DNA of 9,771 nt from an uncultured Prevotella sp. (lineage in GTDB: Bacteria > Bacteroidota > Bacteroidia > Bacteroidales > Bacteroidaceae), in contig CALIIG010000319.1 in NCBI GenBank assembly GCA_938018155.1, forward strand, positions 1 through 9,771, written 5' to 3'. Shown piece by piece: positions 5,399-9,771 of this stretch (position 1 is its first letter; each line of letters opens with the position of its first letter). Under the pieces are notes generated by a model. It searched no databases. It saw only the letters and a program-made list of their open reading frames with translations, and was not told the DNA's origin. The position numbers and the translations under genes are program-made.

Positions 5399-7054
5399 TC
5401 AGAAAGGGCAAGGAGCGTGAAAGGTTACCCTTTCATGCGTCACGGGATGCAGAAATGAGAGTTCTTCAGCATGAAGATAAAGCCTGTCGGCCCGCTTTCC
5501 ATACAGTTCGTCACCCTTAATAGGATTGTTTAACCCGTCGGCATGGGCGCAATGCACGCGCAACTGGTGCGTACGGCCTGTATGAGGATATAGGTTTACG
5601 TGGCAATTATCTACCATTTCATAAGTGGTTTCAGCCTTTTTGCCGTGCACAAAATCAACTATTTGCCGTGGACGATCACTTAAATCGGGCCGTAACGGCA
5701 ACGAAATTTTCCCCTTTTTACGACTTTCTTCGTGTGAAAGCACAGCCACATAACGCTTCCTTACCTCGCGTTTGGCAAACTGTTGTTGCAGGCATCGGTA
5801 TGCCTCCATGTTTTTTGCAATCACCATCAGGCCGCTTGTTGCCATGTCTAAACGATGCACAACAAGCGGATTTTCGGCATCAGGATAACGCTCCTGCATC
5901 ATGCTCTGTACACTCTCGCGATTGCTTTTCCCCCGAACGGCGAGCATACCGGCAGGCTTATTCACCACGCAGATGCTGTCGTCCTCATATATTATTGTCA
6001 GCTTTTGATGCTTTTCATCCTCCAATTGATTCGATTCCACATCCAGTCCACGAAGCATCCATCCCAGGACAGGCTTACACTTGCCGTTGCATGCCGGGTA
6101 AAAGTGAAGATGATGGCGCACTTCTTCCTTCGGGCTTTCGCCCCACCAGAACATCGCCATGCACAGCGGGTGCCAGCCTTTACGAAAGCAATATTGCAAC
6201 AAACGGGGCTCACAGCACTCTCCTGCTCCAGCAGGAGGCAGCTCATTTTTCCATATTTCAAGCAACGAACGGCTCTCGCCGCGTGCATTTAACATCATAA
6301 ACTGTGAGAAAAGCCACCATTGCAGCTTATCGCTCATGGTGTGTCGCTTCTGTCTAAGCAATTTTAACCGCTCATCAATCTCCCGCAAGCTATCTTCGGC
6401 AAGAGCTATTTCACCAGTCCATCGCTTCTTTATCCGTCTGAGTTCAGCCTTTTGAAACTGGCTTTCACGAATTATTTTTTCTTCCTCTTCTGCCCGATTT
6501 TCCGAATCGTGCAAGGCTTCTCGCCGCTGGTTACGCTCGTTTTTTGAACGTTGCATCACCATTTTATAATCGGCTATCTCACGTTCGGCCAGCTTCCTTA
6601 CATCGTCTAAACGCCTTGTAGCCAAGCTATATTCGTCTGAATTTTCCAGCAAAGCAATCTCCTTGCTGACCCCAACTATCCCGGCTTCGCGCCGTTTGAA
6701 GTAGCCATCAGGCTGCAGATAGTCGAAAACAGCGGGAACAAAGCCCTCCCAATCTGCCCTTCCGGCTATCTGTCCGCTATACCCTGCCAGATAACCGGTT
6801 TCGTTATCTTCCCCGCTTTCTGCTTTACGCTCAACCACCAATACGCCAAACATCTTGCCCTTACTGATGTCGCGCAGAAAGTTTTCATCCGCTTTCACAG
6901 GCTGAAAACGCTGTGCCGTGTCACCTTTCAGAAAAGCAACAACCTCATCCACTGCCTGAAGGGCCAATGGATGAGGTTCATAATAAAACGGATTATTCAT
7001 GCGCTGTGGACGCTCTAAGCCCTTTTGTAGCGGATGAAAAAGATGTGAAATCAA
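5399..7054 (-). CDS. RluA-family pseudouridine synthase with long N-terminal extension
   Basis: The C-terminal third (about 350-551) is a RluA-type catalytic domain that isomerises uridine to pseudouridine in rRNA or tRNA. It has NKPAGMLAV (365-373), the catalytic VHRLDMATSGL (399-409) with Asp403, RKRYVAVL (432-439) and YPHTGRTHQLRVH (489-501). About 350 residues precede it: FYYEPHPLA (23-31), a charged segment of about 150-240 likely to be coiled coil, GECCEPRLL (278-286), MFWWGESP (301-308) and FYPACNGKC (318-326), with several conserved-looking Cys. There is no S4 domain. The start is uncertain. TTG 7054 keeps LFHPLQKGLERPQRMNNPFYY, which fits what I recall of related proteins, and an in-frame stop lies just upstream; ATG 7000 would remove 18 residues. 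It is probably co-transcribed with thyX, 75 bases upstream. The target base is unknown. Confidence 0.88.
   Translation of the reverse strand: MISHLFHPLQKGLERPQRMNNPFYYEPHPLALQAVDEVVAFLKGDTAQRFQPVKADENFLRDISKGKMFGVLVVERKAESGEDNETGYLAGYSGQIAGRADWEGFVPAVFDYLQPDGYFKRREAGIVGVSKEIALLENSDEYSLATRRLDDVRKLAEREIADYKMVMQRSKNERNQRREALHDSENRAEEEEKIIRESQFQKAELRRIKKRWTGEIALAEDSLREIDERLKLLRQKRHTMSDKLQWWLFSQFMMLNARGESRSLLEIWKNELPPAGAGECCEPRLLQYCFRKGWHPLCMAMFWWGESPKEEVRHHLHFYPACNGKCKPVLGWMLRGLDVESNQLEDEKHQKLTIIYEDDSICVVNKPAGMLAVRGKSNRESVQSMMQERYPDAENPLVVHRLDMATSGLMVIAKNMEAYRCLQQQFAKREVRKRYVAVLSHEESRKKGKISLPLRPDLSDRPRQIVDFVHGKKAETTYEMVDNCHVNLYPHTGRTHQLRVHCAHADGLNNPIKGDELYGKRADRLYLHAEELSFLHPVTHERVTFHAPCPF
5415..5438. 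other. hairpin inside the pseudouridine synthase 3' end
   Basis: GCGTGAAAGG (5415-5424) and CCTTTCATGC (5429-5438) pair over ten bases, with one G:T wobble on the plus strand, around a TTAC loop. It lies 20 bases after the transporter stop codon but within the last codons of the converging gene. It has no T run on either side. It may act as a 3' stem for the transporter mRNA, or it may be incidental to the coding sequence. Confidence 0.3.
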
Positions 7055-7129
7055 CCTGATAAAACTATTTTTTATTTACAAGTTCAGATAAACAACCACG
7101 CATTAACAACGTTTAAGCAACAAATTGCC

Positions 7130-8032
7130 TTATGCTTCTATCAGCCCCAGGCGGCAGAACTCGTCGTAAAGCGGACGCGCAAGCACCTTCGCATCAGGGT
7201 GAGGGGCACCCGTTGTGCCCAGAGCGCGCAGGTCAAAAAAGTGTTTCCAGTCGCTCACAAAGGCAGTATGCACCAGCTCGGTGTTCGTATCGAGGGGCAG
7301 AATTACGCGTGCTTCCTGAGGCTTACGGCCAGCAGCTATGAGGTTCATGTACGCACGCTCGGCAGCAATATTGCCAAAAAGCCAGTTCTCATAATCGTCA
7401 GCACTACCCTCTTCCACCTTTTTCGCCAGCTCCATAAAGTTGATTTCTGACGGCTCCGTGGCAGAAAGCTCCCGCACCCACTCCGGAAGGTTTACCGTTA
7501 TCTCCTTACCAAACTTATCCTTTGAGTAATTACAGTATCGTGTCGACTGCTCAGCCATCGAGTTTGCACGATGCCGGTTAAACTCGCGCGTGATGGCAAC
7601 CTGTGTTGTAAAGTGAACGGTTACACGGCGTTCATGGTGTGCAAGCGGTTCGGTAAGATGGCCGAGGTCGTCCATCCACTGGTTTTCGGCCAGCACACGC
7701 AGGTTGGTTGTTATGTAATGACAGCCGTCAACCGTCGCCACTCTCGAAAATTTGTTGCGCTCATATCGCTGCCAGGGCTTTACCTCTACATTGTTTCCAC
7801 AAGCAGGGCACGTTGTTTCGGCATCGCGATAAAGCAGGTAAACCGTTCCGTGTTCGAGCATAGCGGTATGCTGGCTCTTAATCATCCGCTCCACAAAAGG
7901 GCGTGCCGACGAGTCGGTACGGTGGTCTTCACTTTTATAACACACCCTTCCGGCGCGTTCAACCTGTTGGTATATGCCTTCCATTCCAGGCTTCTGGGCC
8001 CATATTTCAAATGTTGGAGAGATTACTTTCAT
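7130..8032 (-). CDS. thyX: flavin-dependent thymidylate synthase ThyX
   Basis: ThyX methylates dUMP to dTMP using methylenetetrahydrofolate, with FAD and NADPH as reductant, and is unrelated to ThyA. The 300-residue product has the ThyX signature RHRANSMAEQSTRY (153-166), which satisfies RHR-x7-S with Ser163. It also has HTAMLEHG (55-62), EARVILPLDTNTE (240-252) and FFDLRALG (265-272). The usual Asn in RHRxxSxNE is Ala160 here; I recall similar variants in other Bacteroidota. An unusual short insertion around 70-90 carries CPAC (75-78). I chose ATG 8032 because MKVISPTFEIW is a typical ThyX beginning and the longer frame starts with TTG within the promoter region. The pseudouridine synthase gene follows in the same direction. 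The gene is divergent from the Fur-family gene and shares a 109-base intergenic region with it. Confidence 0.94.
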   Translation of the reverse strand: MKVISPTFEIWAQKPGMEGIYQQVERAGRVCYKSEDHRTDSSARPFVERMIKSQHTAMLEHGTVYLLYRDAETTCPACGNNVEVKPWQRYERNKFSRVATVDGCHYITTNLRVLAENQWMDDLGHLTEPLAHHERRVTVHFTTQVAITREFNRHRANSMAEQSTRYCNYSKDKFGKEITVNLPEWVRELSATEPSEINFMELAKKVEEGSADDYENWLFGNIAAERAYMNLIAAGRKPQEARVILPLDTNTELVHTAFVSDWKHFFDLRALGTTGAPHPDAKVLARPLYDEFCRLGLIEA

Positions 8033-8073
8033 GCCTTTTGAACTTATGATTTGTCGTAAATACAAATTAAGTG

Positions 8074-8081
8074 CAAATGTA
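8074..8081 (-). promoter_or_regulatory. -7 element of the thyX promoter
   Basis: On the minus strand TACATTTG matches the TAnnTTTG consensus and lies about 40 bases upstream of the thyX start. No good -33 TTTG is present at the expected distance. The TTGAC-like bases further upstream are too far away to count. Confidence 0.4.
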
Positions 8082-8126
8082 ATCAATCTTCTTTAATATA
8101 TATAAGTCGTTGTCAATATTCTTTTG

Positions 8127-8134
8127 TATTTTTG
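8127..8134 (+). promoter_or_regulatory. possible -7 element for the Fur-family/mutY pair
   Basis: TATTTTTG matches TAnnTTTG but lies only seven bases before the ATG at 8142. If it is used, the transcript would be nearly leaderless. No matching -33 element is visible. The shared intergenic region with thyX (8033-8141) is AT-rich, and I could not recognise a clear Fur-box palindrome in it. Confidence 0.3.
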
Positions 8135-8141
8135 CCTTTGT

Positions 8142-8576
8142 ATGGACAAAACAACCTGTATTAAGCTACTTGAGCAGCACGGCATTAAGCCAACGAGCAA
8201 CCGTATTGTTGTTGTGAAGGCACTTGCTGCCGAAAAACATCCGTCGTCGATGACTGAATTGGAAGAGGCCATCGTCACTATCGATAAGAGTGGCATATCC
8301 AGAAGTCTGGCCCTTTTCCGCAAATGCCATCTCGTTCATGCCATTGAGGACGGCGATGGCAATGTAAAATACGAACTCTGCATGAGCCACAGCCATAGCG
8401 ATGACGACGATGACGACATGCACGTACACTTTTATTGCGAGCACTGTCACCAGACATTCTGCCTCTACGACACCGCTATCCCTCATGTACTGCTGCCTCA
8501 TGGTTTTGTCATGAACTCGATAAACTACATGGTTAAAGGCATTTGCCCCTCGTGTGCACGCAAGCAAATGACATAG
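8142..8576 (+). CDS. Fur-family metal- or peroxide-responsive regulator
   Basis: This 144-residue protein has the two-domain plan of Fur/Zur/PerR regulators. It has an N-terminal winged helix, with a recognition helix at about 47-59 where DKSGISRSLALF stands for the usual VSxATVYRTLxLF, followed by a dimerisation and metal-binding domain. Two CxxC pairs, Cys99/Cys102 (CEHC) and Cys135/Cys138 (CPSC), form the structural zinc site of the family. The regulatory-site region has MHVHF (93-97). Just before it is an unusual stretch, SHSHS followed by six Asp (82-92). Whether it senses iron, zinc or peroxide cannot be told. I chose ATG 8142 because the frame upstream opens with TTG in the promoter. 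mutY starts one base after its stop codon, so the two are almost certainly co-transcribed and translationally coupled. Confidence 0.9.
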   Translation: MDKTTCIKLLEQHGIKPTSNRIVVVKALAAEKHPSSMTELEEAIVTIDKSGISRSLALFRKCHLVHAIEDGDGNVKYELCMSHSHSDDDDDDMHVHFYCEHCHQTFCLYDTAIPHVLLPHGFVMNSINYMVKGICPSCARKQMT

Positions 8577-8577
8577 C

Positions 8578-9606
8578 ATGCCCCATAACCATTTTACCAC
8601 CACACTTATAAGCTGGTACCACCAGTACAGTCGCGACCTGCCCTGGCGTCATACTCACGATCCCTATGCCATATGGCTTAGCGAGGTTATCATGCAACAA
8701 ACGCGCATTGCACAGGGCCGGGCCTATTGGGAAAGGTTCATGAGCCGTTTCCCTACCGTTGATAGTCTGGCTTCTGCCAGCGAGGATGACGTACTGCGTA
8801 TGTGGCAGGGACTGGGTTATTACAGCCGCGCGCGCAACCTTCATGAGGCTGCACGCCAAATTGTTAGCCTTGGCCGTTTTCCCGATAACCTTACCGACAT
8901 CCGGCGTCTTAAGGGCGTGGGCACCTACACGGCGGCGGCTATTGCCTCGTTTGCCTTCGGTATCAGGGCAGCTGCAGTTGATGGAAACACATACCGTGTG
9001 TTGTCACGCGTGTTCGGTATTGATATACCCATCAACTCTACGCAGGGTAAACATTTCTTCCAACAGCTGGCTGACACGCTTATTGCCGACCTTCCCGCTG
9101 CCGAAGAAGCGGGTAATTTCAACCAGGCTATGATGGATTTTGGTGCCACCTGCTGCATGCCGAAGGCTCCCAAATGCCCCGAATGTCCGTTCATGGCGAC
9201 CTGTGAGGCTTTACATACCAACCGCGTGGCCGAACTTCCTGTAAAGAATCGTACCATAAAGGTGAAAGAACGACATTTTTCATACGTTCTTATCAGCTGC
9301 CAGGGCTATTGTGCACTGCACCGTCGTGGCCCGAAAGATATATGGCAGGGCCTTTGGGAGCCGTGCCTTTTTGAGAACGAACCCCTGCCCGACTGGCAAG
9401 GCACGCTGATACTTTTAAACAGCCATGTAAAGCATGTATTGACCCACCGCATTATCATGGCCGACTTTTATCTGCTGCAAACCGATGTCCGCCCCGAGCT
9501 TCCACCCGATTATATCTGGGTAAAACAGGAAGATATAAACTGCTATGCCGTGCCCCGGCTGGTTGAGCTGCTGTTTGAAAGTATGGAGAAAAAAGCGTTG
9601 CTATAA
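8578..9606 (+). CDS. mutY: A/G-specific adenine DNA glycosylase MutY
   Basis: MutY removes adenine mispaired with 8-oxoguanine and so prevents G-to-T transversions in the oxidised-guanine repair pathway. The 342-residue product is full length (E. coli MutY is 350). Visible features are LPWR (21-24), SEVIMQQT (35-42) with catalytic Glu36, the helix-hairpin-helix LKGVGTYTAAAIASFAFG (111-128), AVDGN (133-137) with catalytic Asp135, and the 4Fe-4S ligands Cys193-x6-Cys200-x2-Cys203-x5-Cys209. The C-terminal part (about 230-342) is the NUDIX-like domain that recognises 8-oxoG, with HVLTHR (286-291) near its usual recognition loop. The ATG lies one base after the stop of the Fur-family gene. No clear intrinsic terminator follows. 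Confidence 0.96.
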   Translation: MPHNHFTTTLISWYHQYSRDLPWRHTHDPYAIWLSEVIMQQTRIAQGRAYWERFMSRFPTVDSLASASEDDVLRMWQGLGYYSRARNLHEAARQIVSLGRFPDNLTDIRRLKGVGTYTAAAIASFAFGIRAAAVDGNTYRVLSRVFGIDIPINSTQGKHFFQQLADTLIADLPAAEEAGNFNQAMMDFGATCCMPKAPKCPECPFMATCEALHTNRVAELPVKNRTIKVKERHFSYVLISCQGYCALHRRGPKDIWQGLWEPCLFENEPLPDWQGTLILLNSHVKHVLTHRIIMADFYLLQTDVRPELPPDYIWVKQEDINCYAVPRLVELLFESMEKKALL

Positions 9607-9659
9607 TATTATAACATCGTAATTCTTAAGCATTTACCTTTATTTTACAACCCCGTTGC

Positions 9660-9684
9660 CACATAAACGTTACCCGTTTATGTG
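9660..9684. repeat. hairpin downstream of mutY
   Basis: CACATAAACG (9660-9669) and CGTTTATGTG (9675-9684) are perfect ten-base arms around TTACC. Neither strand has a T run after the stem: rightward it is followed by CAAAAGG and leftward by GCAACGGGG. It is therefore not a canonical intrinsic terminator. It may stabilise the 3' end of the mutY mRNA. Confidence 0.5.
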
Positions 9685-9700
9685 CAAAAGGTCATCGTTC

Positions 9701-9771
9701 GACGGCCGTCAGCAGCGCGTACGACGATCGCCGAACAATGGGTGTGACGGCCGTCGTACGCGCTGCTGACG
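9701..9771. repeat. GC-rich nested inverted repeats, cut by the window end
   Basis: A perfect 20-base inverted repeat, CGTCAGCAGCGCGTACGACG at 9707-9726 and its complement at 9752-9771, encloses a 25-base spacer. The arms overlap two copies of the ten-base palindrome GACGGCCGTC (9701-9710 and 9746-9755). The block is far richer in G+C than the AT-rich DNA beside it. The right arm reaches the last base of the window, so the structure may be longer. It resembles REP-like intergenic palindromic elements, but I cannot name a family. Confidence 0.8.

Noticed and set aside
5668..6455. Several long plus-strand frames opposite the pseudouridine synthase gene
   Set aside because: They are antisense shadows; none shows family motifs, while the minus frame has a full set of catalytic motifs.
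7055..7129. Near-palindromic TTAACAACGTTTAA and a T-rich run between thyX and the pseudouridine synthase gene
   Set aside because: The symmetry is imperfect and the T run is on the wrong strand for a terminator of thyX. No promoter with both boxes could be supported.
7571..8041. 156-codon plus-strand frame opposite thyX
   Set aside because: It is an antisense shadow without recognisable motifs, and the ThyX signature is intact on the other strand.
8166..8603. Minus-strand frame opposite the Fur-family gene
   Set aside because: It is a shadow of a gene with clear zinc-site motifs on the plus strand.
9602..9613. TATAATATTATA palindrome over the mutY stop codon
   Set aside because: It is purely AT and short, so it is likely by chance, and it overlaps the coding end.
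1..9771. tRNA, rRNA, insertion sequence or phage genes
   Set aside because: I saw no tRNA-like fold, rRNA segment, transposase or integrase motif in any frame.

Overview
The window looks like chromosomal DNA from the order Bacteroidales, most likely Prevotella or a close relative. The evidence is promoters of the Bacteroidota type (TTTG, about 20 bases, TAnnTTTG; best example at 285-316), mostly weak or absent Shine-Dalgarno sequences, AT-rich intergenic DNA, and protein families typical of that group. These include a single-domain mannose-1-phosphate guanylyltransferase, an AspT/YidE-type carrier, a RluA-type enzyme with a long N-terminal extension, and ThyX. The genus is inferred, not proven.

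Layout. Bases 1-432 hold no gene. They contain a leftward promoter and a short leader ending in a terminator-like hairpin, which would serve a gene beyond the left edge, and the rightward promoter and leader of greA with its own attenuator-like hairpin. greA (433-900) and a HIT-family hydrolase (929-1336) form a rightward pair. A leftward guanylyltransferase gene, manC (1462-2544), ends at a strong hairpin (1417-1452). Divergent from it, a pyridoxamine kinase gene (2715-3533) and an AspT-type transporter gene (3733-5394) run rightward, separated by nine exactly phased 22-bp tandem repeats (3538-3735) whose last unit ends on the transporter's ATG. A RluA-family pseudouridine synthase (5399-7054) and ThyX (7130-8032) run leftward, and the former converges on the transporter with 4 bases between the stop codons. 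A Fur-family regulator (8142-8576) and mutY (8578-9606) run rightward one base apart. The right end (9607-9771) is non-coding and carries a small hairpin and a GC-rich nest of inverted repeats cut by the window edge.

Function. Most genes are core housekeeping: transcript cleavage (GreA), GDP-mannose synthesis (ManC), vitamin B6 salvage (kinase), RNA modification (RluA family), dTMP synthesis (ThyX) and repair of A:8-oxoG mismatches (MutY). The tight Fur-family/mutY pair suggests a link between metal or peroxide sensing and repair of oxidised DNA, but this is inference.

I found no complete new multi-gene system. The least ordinary signals are non-coding: the 22-bp array, the GC-rich nested palindromes at the right end, and the two leader hairpins at the left end.
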